Of a DNA stretch of 32,759 nucleotides, positions 23,047 through 31,595 are shown piece by piece. The stretch comes from JBBRTJ01 sp038244535 (GTDB lineage Bacteria; Actinomycetota; Acidimicrobiia; Acidimicrobiales; Ilumatobacteraceae), in assembly GCA_038244535.1 (NCBI GenBank), contig JBBRTJ010000033.1:1-32759 (forward strand). Direction: 5' to 3'. The notes below the pieces were generated by a model. That model had not been told where the DNA came from. It saw only the letters and a list, made by a program, of their open reading frames with translations, and ran no database searches. Every line of letters starts with the position of its first letter. Position 1 is the first letter of the stretch. Made by a program: the position numbers and the translations under genes.

Positions 23047-25371
23047 GTGATTGCCGCCGCTGACGTCGTGGTCCGGCGCCGGCTGCTGGTCACCGGCGTG
23101 GTGCAGGGTGTGGGCTTCCGGCCCTTCGTCTATCGCCTCGCGGCCGAGCTCGGTCTGGCCGGGGTGGTGGGCAACGACTCGACCGGAGTGATCATCGAAG
23201 TCGAGGGATCGGACGCAGTCCTCGACTGCTTCGAGTCGAGGCTGATCAGTGACGCGCCGCCGCTTGCGGTGATCGAGTCGGTGACGAGCGGGGCCCTCGC
23301 CCCCGTCGGCGGCGGGGGGTTCACGATCGTCCCGTCGGCCGTCGGCACCGGAGCCCGGACGCTCGTGCCGCCCGATGTGGCGGTGTGCGACGAGTGCATG
23401 GCCGAGGTGTCCGACCCTGGGGATCGCCGCTCTCGGTACCCGTTCGCGAACTGCACGAACTGCGGCCCCCGCTTCACGATCATCCGCGAGCTGCCGTACG
23501 ACCGGCCGGCCACGACGATGTCCGGATTCCCCATGTGCCACGCCTGTCAGGCCGAGTACGACGATCCCGCCGACCGTCGCTACCACGCGCAGCCCATCGC
23601 CTGCCCCGCGTGCGGCCCGCAGGTGGCCTTCGAGCGCCGGGGGCACCGGCTCCTCGGCACCGATCGCGTCGTCGCCGCGATGCAGCACGCCTTGGCCGAT
23701 GGCGAGATCGTTGCTGTGAAGGGCATCGGCGGGTTCCACCTCGCGTGTGATGGCGGGAACGACGAAGCGCTGGCACGGCTGCGGGAGCGCAAGGGGCGGG
23801 TCGACAAGCCGTTCGCGGTCATGGTGCGTGACCTCGCTGCCGCCCGGGCGCTGGCCTCCGTGGACGACGAGGAGGCCGCCGCGCTGACCTCTGCGGCCCG
23901 GCCAATCGTGCTGGTCCGGCGCCGTCCAGATGCGGCGCTGTCGGCGCTGGTCGCACCGGGCAACCCGCTGCTCGGGATCCTGTTGCCGTACACACCGCTG
24001 CACCATCTGCTGCTCGGGCCGGTTCCGGGATCGACTGCGGTGCCGCCTGAGGTCATGGTGCTCACGTCGGGGAACCTGGCCGACGAGCCGATCTGCATCG
24101 ACGACGCTGACGCCCGGGTGCGGCTCGGCGGCCTGGCCGATGCCTTCCTCACCCATGATCGACCGATCCAGGTGCCGTGCGACGACTCCGTGATCAGGGT
24201 GATCGACGGGCACGTCCAGCCGATCCGCCGCTCGCGGGGCTACGCGCCGCTGCCGGTCACGCTTCCCGTCGAGGTGGCACCGACGTTGGCGGTGGGTGGT
24301 GAGCTGAAGAACACGTTCTGCTTGGCCGCCGGTCGTCACGCATGGATCAGCCAGCACGTCGGCGACATGGAGAACCTCGAGACGCTCGAGTCGTTCGAGC
24401 GCAGCATCGAGAGCTTCCAGGCCATGTACGACGTCGAGCCGACGGTCATCGCCGCCGATGGCCATCCGGGCTACCTCACCCGCCGCTGGGCGTTCGAGCG
24501 CAGCACCGGCACGGTGGTGGAGGTTCAGCACCACCACGCGCACGTTGCCTCGGTCATGGCCGAGCACGGCCTCGACGGGTCGACGCCCGTGGTCGGGTTC
24601 GCCTTCGACGGCACGGGCTACGGCATCGGCGACGACGGTCGTCCCGAGATCTGGGGTGGCGAGGTGCTGCTCGCCGACTACTCGGGCTTCCGGCGCGTCG
24701 GGCACCTCCGGCCGCTGCCGCTGCCCGGTGGCGACAGTGCGGTGCGCAACCCGTGCCGGATCGCGGTGGCCTACCTCACCGCGCTCGGGATCGATGCCGA
24801 GCCGTCCTTGCCGGCGATCTCGGCGTGCGACGCCACCGAACTGGCGGTGGTCCGCCGTCAGGTCGAGCGCAACGTGGCCTGCGTCCCCAACACGAGCATG
24901 GGCCGGTTGTTCGACGTGGTGGCGTCCCTGCTCGGCGTTCGCCACCGGATCTCGTACGAAGCCCAAGCCGCCATCGAGCTGGAAGCCGTGGCCGAGGCCG
25001 GCGCCCTGGACGGGCCGGTGCGATGGCCGTTCGGGTGCAACGATGATGGCATCATCGATCCGGCCCCCGTGCTCAGAGGCCTGACGGCCGACCTGACCGC
25101 CGGAGCCCGCCCCTCCGATCTGGCTCTCGCCTTCCACCAAGCGGTCGCCGACGCGGTCACCACTTGGGCCGTGCGCTTCGCGGCGGTGGCTGACCAGCAG
25201 CTGCCCGTGGCGCTGACGGGCGGTGTGTTCCAGAACGCGATGCTGGCCCGCCTCGCCCGAACCGGCCTCGAGGCCGCCGGCTTCACCGTGCTCACCCATC
25301 GACTGGTGCCGCCCAACGACGGCGGCCTGTCACTCGGCCAGGCTGTCGTGGCCGGTTCAGCGAGGAGATGA
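23047..25371 (+). CDS. hypF: Carbamoyltransferase HypF, [NiFe]-hydrogenase maturation
   Basis: 774 residues from GTG 23047 (GTG 23032 is an in-frame alternative). Domains in order: acylphosphatase-like (about 8-95) with GVVQGVGFRPFVYRLA; double zinc-finger region (about 112-195) with CDECM, CTNCGP, CHAC and CPACGP; YrdC-like domain (about 205-385) with KGIGGFHLACD, KPFAVMVRD and LTSGNLADEP; and a Kae1/TsaD-like carbamoyltransferase domain (about 400-774) with HHHAHVASVMAEH, GFAFDGTGYG and TGGVFQNAML. HypF carbamoylates the C-terminal Cys of HypE from carbamoyl phosphate and ATP, the first step to the cyanide ligands of the Fe centre. First gene of hypF-C-D-E. Confidence 0.97.
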   Translation: MIAAADVVVRRRLLVTGVVQGVGFRPFVYRLAAELGLAGVVGNDSTGVIIEVEGSDAVLDCFESRLISDAPPLAVIESVTSGALAPVGGGGFTIVPSAVGTGARTLVPPDVAVCDECMAEVSDPGDRRSRYPFANCTNCGPRFTIIRELPYDRPATTMSGFPMCHACQAEYDDPADRRYHAQPIACPACGPQVAFERRGHRLLGTDRVVAAMQHALADGEIVAVKGIGGFHLACDGGNDEALARLRERKGRVDKPFAVMVRDLAAARALASVDDEEAAALTSAARPIVLVRRRPDAALSALVAPGNPLLGILLPYTPLHHLLLGPVPGSTAVPPEVMVLTSGNLADEPICIDDADARVRLGGLADAFLTHDRPIQVPCDDSVIRVIDGHVQPIRRSRGYAPLPVTLPVEVAPTLAVGGELKNTFCLAAGRHAWISQHVGDMENLETLESFERSIESFQAMYDVEPTVIAADGHPGYLTRRWAFERSTGTVVEVQHHHAHVASVMAEHGLDGSTPVVGFAFDGTGYGIGDDGRPEIWGGEVLLADYSGFRRVGHLRPLPLPGGDSAVRNPCRIAVAYLTALGIDAEPSLPAISACDATELAVVRRQVERNVACVPNTSMGRLFDVVASLLGVRHRISYEAQAAIELEAVAEAGALDGPVRWPFGCNDDGIIDPAPVLRGLTADLTAGARPSDLALAFHQAVADAVTTWAVRFAAVADQQLPVALTGGVFQNAMLARLARTGLEAAGFTVLTHRLVPPNDGGLSLGQAVVAGSARR
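25362..25367 (+). promoter_or_regulatory. Ribosome binding site that fixes the hypC start
   Basis: GAGGAG (25362-25367) is 6 nt before ATG 25374 but directly abuts ATG 25368. This places the start at the second ATG, so HypC begins Met-Cys, as required for function. Confidence 0.75.
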
Positions 25372-25373
25372 CC

Positions 25374-25639
25374 ATGTGCCTTGGAGTCCCCGGCAAGGTG
25401 CTCGAGATCAGAGCTGATCGCGGCACGAGGATGGCCACCGTCGACTTCGGCGGTGTGACGAAGTCGGTGTGCCTCGCCTACGTGCCCGAGGTCGAAGTCG
25501 GCGACTACACGATCGTGCATGCTGGCTTCGCCATCACCAAGCTCGACGAGAAGTCGGCCTTGGAGACGCTGCGGATGTTCGCCGAGATCGGGCTGCTCGA
25601 CGAGCTGAGCGCCGACCCGGCAGCGAGTGAGACCACCCG

Positions 25640-25643
<4 letters not shown>
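25374..25643 (+). CDS. hypC: Hydrogenase assembly chaperone HypC
   Basis: 89 residues starting MCLGVPGKVLEI. ATG 25374 is preferred over ATG 25368 because of ribosome-site spacing and because the family needs Cys at position 2, exposed after Met removal, to hold the Fe(CN)2CO unit. The core VDFGGVTKSVCLAYVPEVEVGDYTIVHAGFAITKLDE is typical, ending in a helix. Length is normal. HypC carries the iron moiety between HypD and the hydrogenase large subunit. It begins 2 bp after the hypF stop and its own stop overlaps hypD (GTGA). Confidence 0.95.
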
Positions 25644-26745
<1,102 letters not shown>

Positions 26746-26749
<4 letters not shown>

Positions 26750-27825
26750 GTGAGGCGAGCTTGGCGGCAGGCATCGACGCCGAGGGCTGGTCGTGCCCGC
26801 TCCCGCTGCGCCACCAGGACAAGGTCGTCATGGGCCACGGGGGCGGTGGCCAGCTCTCAGGCGAGCTGATCCAGCACCTGTTCCTGGCCTCGTTCGGCGC
26901 CGCCGCCCGGTCGGCCACGCCGACGGACTCCTACGTCATGGACCTCGGCAACGGCACGCGCCTCGCGTTCTCGACCGACACGTACGTCGTGCGGCCGCTG
27001 TTCTTTCCGGGGGGCAACATCGGCGAGCTCGCCGTCAACGGCACGGTCAACGACGTGGCGATGAGCGGTGCCCGCCCGCTCGTGCTGTCCACCGGGTTCG
27101 TGCTCGAGGAGGGCCTCGCGATGGACGTGCTCGGCCGCATCGCGACTTCGATGGGCGCAGCCGCGCTGCGCGCCGGGGTGCAACTGGTCACCGGCGACAC
27201 CAAGGTGGTCGAGCAGGGCCACGGCGACGGCGTCTACATCAACACCGCCGGCATCGGCGTGATCCCCGAAGGCGTCGACATCAGGCCGGACCGGGCCCGG
27301 CCCGGTGATGTCGTGATCATCAGCGGACCGATCGGCCTGCACGGCATCGCCGTGCTCAGCGTGCGCGAGGGACTCGAGTTCGGCACGGAGCTGCGCTCCG
27401 ACACGGCTGCGCTCAACGGTCTGGTGGCCGCCATGCTTGGCGCCAGCACCGACGTGCACGTCCTGCGTGATCCCACCCGAGGAGGGCTCGGCGCATCGCT
27501 GTGCGAGATCGCCGAGACGGCCGGGGTCGGCATCGAGTTCGAGGAGCGCTCGATCCCGGTTCCCGACGAGGTGCGCGCCGCGTGCGGGTTCCTCGGCCTC
27601 GATGCACTGCACGTCGCCAACGAGGGCAAGCTCGTGGCCATCGTGCCCCCCGAGGTCGCCGATGCCGTGCTGGCGGCGATGATGGCCACGACCGAGGGGC
27701 GTGATGCCACCGTCATCGGTCGGATCACCGACTCGCACCCCGGCTTGGTCGTGGCCCGCACCGGCCTTGGTGCGACTCGGGTCGTCGACCGCCCGCTCGG
27801 CGAGCAGCTGCCCCGCATCTGCTAG
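26746..27825 (+). CDS. hypE: HypE, thiocarboxamide dehydratase for cyanide ligand synthesis
   Basis: 359 residues from GTG 26746 (overlapping hypD as GTGA). PurM-like ATPase: VMGHGGGGQLS (28-38), STDTYVVRPLFFPGGNIGELAVNGTVNDVAMSGA, TGDTKVVEQGHGDGVYINTAGIG, RDPTRGGLGASLCEIAE and a GKLVAIVPPEVAD C-terminal domain. It ends PRIC, with the terminal Cys that HypF carbamoylates and HypE dehydrates to thiocyanate. The downstream stem-loop at 27853 closes the operon. Missing partners in this window: HypA, HypB and the hydrogenase subunits. Confidence 0.97.
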
Positions 27826-27852
27826 TCACGACCGCTGGCCCCGGACGCGAAA

Positions 27853-27882
27853 CCGGCACCGGCCGCGAACGACCGGTGCCGG
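27853..27882. terminator. Perfect 10-bp stem-loop between hypE and the CsbD gene
   Basis: CCGGCACCGG (27853-27862) pairs with CCGGTGCCGG (27873-27882) around a 10-nt loop. It lies in the 66-bp gap between the convergent ends of hypE (+) and the CsbD-like gene (-) and probably serves both. Confidence 0.8.
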
Positions 27883-27891
27883 CACGAACTG

Positions 27892-28080
27892 CTACTTGGT
27901 GAACTTGTCCTTGACGGTTTCGACGACGTCGTCGATCTTGTCCTTGACCTTCTCGGCGGCGTCCTTCACCTTGGCGCCGGCCTGGTCGGCCTTGCCTTCG
28001 CGGCGGAGGTCGTCGTTGTCGGTGAGGTCACCGATCGCTTCCTTGGCTCGACCCTTGAGGTCATCAGTGCTGCTGTCCAT
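27892..28080 (-). CDS. CsbD-like stress protein
   Basis: 62 residues, highly charged: MDSSTDDLKGRAKEAIGDLTDN then DDLRREGKADQAGAKVKDAAEKVKDKIDDVVETVKDKFTK. The core KGRAKEAIGDLTDNDDLRREGKADQ is the CsbD family signature, followed by an amphipathic Lys/Asp/Val helix. In Bacillus subtilis csbD is controlled by SigB; biochemical function is unknown. ATG 28080 is clear, with a weak AGATGA ahead of it. It lies 71 bp downstream of the DUF6131-like gene, behind the G-rich tract at 28096, and can be read from the SigF-like promoter at 28317-28343. Confidence 0.9.
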   Translation of the reverse strand: MDSSTDDLKGRAKEAIGDLTDNDDLRREGKADQAGAKVKDAAEKVKDKIDDVVETVKDKFTK

Positions 28081-28095
28081 GGTTCATCTCATTTC

Positions 28096-28129
28096 GGGGT
28101 TGGGGAGGGGTGGGGAGGGGTGGGAGGGG
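28096..28129 (+). repeat. G-run tract with G-quadruplex potential
   Basis: Seven runs of three or four G separated by only 1-2 nt (GGGGTTGGGGAGGGG onwards) lie between the DUF6131-like and CsbD genes. The G-rich strand is the + strand, i.e. the template strand for these leftward genes, so the mRNA would be C-rich. No such tract occurs elsewhere in the window. Confidence 0.8.
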
Positions 28130-28151
28130 TGATCTTGGTCCAGCGCGCTGC

Positions 28152-28307
28152 TCACCAGTAGTGAGACCTGTTGCCCACGGGGCGGCCGATCTGGCCGAGC
28201 ACGAGCAGCACGAGGCCGATCACGAGCACGATGAGGCCGAGGGACCACAAGATCGAGATCTTGAGCAAGAAGCCGATGAGGAGCAGGACGATGCCGACGG
28301 TGATCAT
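28152..28307 (-). CDS. Small two-helix membrane protein (DUF6131-like, 51 aa)
   Basis: 51 residues: MITVGIVLLLIGFLLKISIL, then WSLGLIVLVIGLVLLVLGQI and GRPVGNRSHYW. Two hydrophobic helices joined by a short K-I-S-I-L-W turn and a tail ending in aromatic/basic residues match the small DUF6131-type proteins of actinobacteria, whose function is unknown. ATG 28307 lies only about 10 nt after the -10 part of a SigF-like promoter, so the mRNA is probably leaderless. It precedes the CsbD-like gene, giving a two-gene stress unit immediately behind the sigma factor gene. Confidence 0.75.
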   Translation of the reverse strand: MITVGIVLLLIGFLLKISILWSLGLIVLVIGLVLLVLGQIGRPVGNRSHYW

Positions 28308-28316
28308 GTCGTTGTT

Positions 28317-28343
28317 GTTCCCGCCAGAGCACCGGTTGAAACC
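28317..28343 (-). promoter_or_regulatory. SigF/SigB-type promoter ahead of the DUF6131-CsbD unit
   Basis: On the reverse strand GGTTT (28343-28339), a 16-bp spacer and GGGAAC (28322-28317). This fits the known mycobacterial SigF consensus GGWWT-N16/17-GGGTAY with one mismatch (A for T). The same two boxes with the same 16-bp spacer occur at 30370-30396. The predicted start of transcription is within a few bases of ATG 28307. Confidence 0.65.
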
Positions 28344-28369
28344 TGAGCCTGCGTGCCGATGTGGCCGCT

Positions 28370-29095
28370 TCAGGCCTGCACGGACTGGCGAAGGAGCTCG
28401 AAGCTGCGGCGCAGGAGGCGCGAGACGTGCATTTGGCTCATGCCGACGCGGCCGTCGATCTCACTCTGAGAGAGGCCGTCATAGATTCGCAGCTCGACGA
28501 TCTCGCGCTCCCGCTCGCCGAGCAGCGGGAGCAGTTGGAGCATCGAGACCTCACCTTCGAGGGCCGCGAACGACGGATCGGCGCCACCGACGCTGTCACC
28601 GACGTTGATGCCCTCATGACCCGATGGCCGGTCGAGGCTGTCGACGGACCGCGCCGCCGACACGTCGAGCGCCTCGACCACGGCGTCTTCGGACAGGCCG
28701 AGCGCGAGGGCGACCTCGGCGGCGCGTGGGGATCGACCGAGCTCCATGCTCATGGTGTCGATGGCGTGGCGCACCGCCAGTGAGCGTTCCTGGGCACCCC
28801 TCGGCACCCGCACCATCCACGTCCGGTCGCGGAAATAGCGCTTGATCTCGCCCTCGATCGTGCGGCCAGCAAAGGTGGCGAAGCGCACCCCCATCGCCGG
28901 GTCGAAGCGATCGACGGCGTTGATGAGGCCGATGGCGGCAACTTGGCGGAGGTCAGCGGCGGGCACGCCACGAGCCGTGTAGCGCCGGGCAATGAGATCG
29001 GCGAGCCGGCGGTGGTCCTCGACGAGCTCGTTGCGGATCCGGCGCTCTCCGGTGCGCCGGAGCTCAGCGAAGCGGGGGTCGGGCTCGTCGCTCAC
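28370..29095 (-). CDS. SigB/SigF/SigG-family RNA polymerase sigma factor
   Basis: 241 residues from GTG 29095, overlapping the preceding gene as GTGA. Region 2 (about 30-100) holds DLRQVAAIGLINAVDRFDPAMGVRFATFAGRTIEGEIKRYFRDRTWMVRVPR, the standard core- and -10-binding segment. Region 3 is at about 105-165 (MSMELGRSPRAAEVALALGLSEDAVVEAL) and region 4 at about 185-241 with the helix-turn-helix LSQSEIDGRVGMSQMHVSRLLRRS. Type and length fit general-stress or sporulation sigma factors controlled by partner switching. It lies last in the STAS-kinase-pseudokinase-sigma operon and just ahead of its probable target unit. Confidence 0.93.
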   Translation of the reverse strand: MSDEPDPRFAELRRTGERRIRNELVEDHRRLADLIARRYTARGVPAADLRQVAAIGLINAVDRFDPAMGVRFATFAGRTIEGEIKRYFRDRTWMVRVPRGAQERSLAVRHAIDTMSMELGRSPRAAEVALALGLSEDAVVEALDVSAARSVDSLDRPSGHEGINVGDSVGGADPSFAALEGEVSMLQLLPLLGEREREIVELRIYDGLSQSEIDGRVGMSQMHVSRLLRRSFELLRQSVQA

Positions 29096-29484
29096 GCCGA
29101 TCGGCGCTTCACCAGGCGGAACGATCGTCGACCGGCATGAAGGTCGAATGAGTAGTCGTCGGTGGTGGCTCCGAGGAGCGCCGCGGTGAGCTCGGTCTCC
29201 TCGGCCATCGGCAGGTCAACGTGCTGGCGGGTGCCAGCGATCTCGACTGCTTGCGGGTGCAGGCGGATGCGCAGCACGATCTCGTCAGGATCGGACGCAC
29301 CCGAGGGGCCGTCGGACCCGGCAAGCAGCACACCGACTGCCTCACCAACGGCAGTGCGCACGTCGTCGAGGTCGTCGAGGTCGAAGCCGACGGCCGACGC
29401 TGCGCCCGCTGCGGAGATGCGACAGAAGCCGAGGAGCGAGCGCTGCGCGGGCAGGGCGATGACGATCTCGCGACCGGGGCTCAT
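29092..29484 (-). CDS. Degenerate RsbW-like (HATPase-fold) protein, probable anti-sigma factor
   Basis: 130 residues from ATG 29484 (ATGA overlap with the gene before it, GTGA overlap with the sigma gene after it). The N-terminal half aligns with RsbW/SpoIIAB proteins: IALPAQRSLLGFCRISAAGAASAVGFDLDDLDDVRTAVGEAV. The N-box Asn expected four residues after E48 is replaced by V52, and neither the DxGxG nor the GxG ATP-lid motif appears in the remainder. The C-terminal strand RRSFRLVKRR matches the family's last strand. It probably keeps the fold but cannot bind ATP in the usual way. Position beside the sigma gene suggests a sigma-binding partner. Confidence 0.75.
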   Translation of the reverse strand: MSPGREIVIALPAQRSLLGFCRISAAGAASAVGFDLDDLDDVRTAVGEAVGVLLAGSDGPSGASDPDEIVLRIRLHPQAVEIAGTRQHVDLPMAEETELTAALLGATTDDYSFDLHAGRRSFRLVKRRSA

Positions 29485-29915
29485 CGGTCGGTTCCCTCGA
29501 CTCGGGTCCAGGTGGCAACGACCGTGTGCTCAGCGCGGCGCGTCACGCTGAGGCGGTCGGTCCACGCCTCGACGACGGTCAGTCCCCGGCCCCGCACCGC
29601 TGCCGGACCGACCGGCTCGGTCTCCTCGTACACGAAGCCCGGGCCCGGATCTTCGACGCTCATGTGCACCTCGTCAGCGTCCATCGACCAGCTCACGACG
29701 ATGCTGGACTGAGGGGGCGATGCTTCGATCGCATTCGTGACGATCTCGCTCATCACGACGAGGAGCTGATCGGCCCGCTCGCCGCTGATGGCATGACGGC
29801 TCAGCCAGTAGCGCAACGTCGTGCGGATGCCCGCCATCTCGGACAGGCCCGCGGGGCGCACGAGCACGACACCGTCGACCGTCGACGCGTCAGCGGTGGG
29901 GCCAGGCACCGACAT
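29481..29915 (-). CDS. RsbW/SpoIIAB-type serine kinase (HATPase_c_2)
   Basis: 144 residues from ATG 29915 (GTG 29918 immediately upstream is possible). The ATP-binding Bergerat motifs are intact: N-box SEIVTNAIEAS (E57, N61), G1 box VEDPGPGF (D89, G91, G93) and G2 box RGRGLTVVE (G109, G111). In partner switching such proteins phosphorylate a STAS protein on Ser and bind the sigma factor when the STAS protein is phosphorylated. The preceding gene is the STAS protein (18 bp gap) and the next gene is a degenerate relative. Confidence 0.88.
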   Translation of the reverse strand: MSVPGPTADASTVDGVVLVRPAGLSEMAGIRTTLRYWLSRHAISGERADQLLVVMSEIVTNAIEASPPQSSIVVSWSMDADEVHMSVEDPGPGFVYEETEPVGPAAVRGRGLTVVEAWTDRLSVTRRAEHTVVATWTRVEGTDR

Positions 29916-29933
29916 CACGTCATCTCGCCGACG

Positions 29934-30245
29934 TCATTGCACGCCGAGGATGTCCACCAGCCCGGTGATCTCGAGCACCCGTCGAACGGTGGGGCCGGTG
30001 CTTTCCATGCGGATCGATGCGCCCTGCTCGGCGAGCAGGCGTTGGATACGGAGGAGCTCGGAGATGCCGGCGGAGTCCATGAAGGACAGCTCCCGGGCAT
30101 CCACGACAACACCGGTGAGACCGGGAGCGCGAAGCGCGGGATCGATGGCGTCGGAGACAGCCGAGGCGGTGAAGGCGTCGAACTCGCCCGAGAGCACGAG
30201 GTGGAGCGTGGGTCCGTCACGTTCGGCCCTCACTTCCAGCGCCAT
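29934..30245 (-). CDS. STAS-domain anti-sigma factor antagonist
   Basis: 103 residues from ATG 30245, preceded by CGGAGG. The open frame extends further upstream, but resemblance starts at MALEVRAERDGP. One STAS domain: LHLVLSGEFDAFTASAV (strand and helix), GVVVDARELSFMDSAGISELL with the phosphorylatable S58 in the DSAG motif, then the last strand and helix STGPTVRRVLEITGLVDIL. This is the RsbV/SpoIIAA class: when dephosphorylated it captures the anti-sigma kinase and frees the sigma factor. First gene of the leftward sigma operon, divergent from the phosphatase that would dephosphorylate it. Confidence 0.92.
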   Translation of the reverse strand: MALEVRAERDGPTLHLVLSGEFDAFTASAVSDAIDPALRAPGLTGVVVDARELSFMDSAGISELLRIQRLLAEQGASIRMESTGPTVRRVLEITGLVDILGVQ

Positions 30246-30353
30246 CGACGGCCTCCGTGTCATGGGCTCGACGGGTGCCGAACCGCGCCGCCGAGCGTAC
30301 CGGTCGCCCCAGGTGTCGGCGGCGCGTTCTGACCATGTCTGCCTCACGGGACG

Positions 30354-30365
30354 ATCCCATGGGAT
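30354..30365. promoter_or_regulatory. 12-bp perfect palindrome in the divergent regulatory region
   Basis: ATCCCATGGGAT reads the same on both strands. It sits at the predicted transcription start of the leftward SigF-type promoter (boxes at 30370-30396) and about 100 bp before the rightward phosphatase gene. It could be an operator for either direction; no regulator is identified. Confidence 0.35.
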
Positions 30366-30369
30366 GCGC

Positions 30370-30396
30370 GTTCCCGTTCCGGGGGTGATCCAAACC
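30370..30396 (-). promoter_or_regulatory. SigF/SigB-type promoter ahead of the STAS-sigma operon
   Basis: On the reverse strand GGTTT (30396-30392), 16-bp spacer, GGGAAC (30375-30370). Both boxes and the spacer length are identical to the site at 28317-28343, while the spacer sequences differ. It would give a leader of about 115-120 nt before the STAS start at 30245 and would make the sigma operon self-activated. Confidence 0.65.
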
Positions 30397-30462
30397 AACA
30401 CCTCGGACATGCTCGACCAACCAGGTCCGATCCTGGACCCGACAGGAGTACCGTCCGCTGAG

Positions 30463-31581
30463 ATGACGCTACGAGCAAGGCTGCTGCTACTGGCCCTCGC
30501 CTGTCTCGGCGTGTGGATCATGGGCTCGGGCGCCGGCATCTTGGCCGCGAACCGATGGGCCGCGGCTGGTGAGGTTGACACCGGACCCATGATCGCGATC
30601 TGGCTCGTGGCGCTCGTTGCCACTGCGACGATGACCATCGGTGCCGTGTTGGCGGTGCGGGGCTGGGTGATCGTGCCTCTCGAAGCCATGACCGAGCGCG
30701 CTCGTCGCATGATGGCGGGCGAGGCCGCCGAGATGAAGATCGATGCTGCGGCTGAGTTCCGCGACCTCGCCGATGCTGTGGACGCGATGACCTCGACGAT
30801 CAGCAAGCAACGGGACACGGCCTTGCGCGCTCGGGAATCGGTTGAGCAGAACGCGCTCCTCGCCTTCCACGTCCGCCGCGACCTCGAGACGGCACTCGGT
30901 GAGTTCCCCTTGGGCTGGACCGTGGCCGCCGGGCTTCGCTCGGCCGAAGGGGTCGTAGCAGGCGACTGCTACGAGATCTCGCTCATCGGGCCTTCCACGA
31001 TCTCGCTCGTCGTGATCGACATCGCCGGCCACGGCGCCGCTCACGCCATTGCGGCCATGAAGTGCAAGGAGCTGCTCCGCGTCGCCTTGCGCGCCGGGAG
31101 GCAGCCCGGCGACGCCATCACCTGGCTGTACGACCAGCGAGCGATCGAGGAGGGCTTCCTCACCGCCTTCGTCGCTCTCGTCGACACCGACCGAGGCCTG
31201 TGCCACTACGCGAACGCCGGCCATCCGCCGCCGAAGCTGGTCACCCCGACCGCGGTGACCGAGCTCATGCCGACGGGTCCGCTCCTCGGGCCCATCGACG
31301 CTCGGTGGGCGACGGCATCGGCCGAGATCGTCCCCGGCTCGACCCTGGCGATGTACACGGACGGCATCATCGAGGCTCGCAGCGCGGGCGGGGGCTTCTA
31401 CGGCGAAGAACGGCTCGTGTCGACCCTGCAGGCATCGGCCGAGGACACGGCCGCACCGATCGCCACGGCGATCCTCGACGACCTCGGAGCGTTCACCGGT
31501 GAGCTGCGACTCGCCGATGACGCGACGCTCATCGTCGTGTGCCGCGCCGGCCCACCTACGTTGGCCGAAGTCGGCCCTTGA
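30463..31581 (+). CDS. Membrane PP2C/SpoIIE-type serine phosphatase with HAMP segment
   Basis: 372 residues from ATG 30463 (AGGAG at 30444-30448, spacing long). Two membrane helices at about 6-28 and 43-66 enclose a very short external loop, then a HAMP-like linker (about 67-120: PLEAMTERARRMMAGEAAEMKI), a coiled-coil connector and a PP2C_SpoIIE domain (about 150-362). Metal-site motifs are AGDCYE (D168), DIAGHG (D186), YANAGHPPP, YTDGIIEAR (D300) and DDATLIVV (D352/D353). The usual GDxYD reads GDCYE, a mild change. Likely dephosphorylates the divergent STAS protein in response to an envelope signal; the external part is too small to be an obvious ligand domain. Confidence 0.88.
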   Translation: MTLRARLLLLALACLGVWIMGSGAGILAANRWAAAGEVDTGPMIAIWLVALVATATMTIGAVLAVRGWVIVPLEAMTERARRMMAGEAAEMKIDAAAEFRDLADAVDAMTSTISKQRDTALRARESVEQNALLAFHVRRDLETALGEFPLGWTVAAGLRSAEGVVAGDCYEISLIGPSTISLVVIDIAGHGAAHAIAAMKCKELLRVALRAGRQPGDAITWLYDQRAIEEGFLTAFVALVDTDRGLCHYANAGHPPPKLVTPTAVTELMPTGPLLGPIDARWATASAEIVPGSTLAMYTDGIIEARSAGGGFYGEERLVSTLQASAEDTAAPIATAILDDLGAFTGELRLADDATLIVVCRAGPPTLAEVGP

Positions 31582-31595
31582 CATCAGGAGGAACG

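Noticed and set aside
22855..25299. Reverse ORF of 814 codons across hypF
   Set aside because: Antisense shadow rich in Arg, His and Gly; the forward frame is unambiguous HypF.
27853..27882. Possible CRISPR-like or attachment-site repeat between hypE and the CsbD-like gene
   Set aside because: It is a single inverted repeat, not a direct repeat array, and its position between convergent genes fits a terminator.
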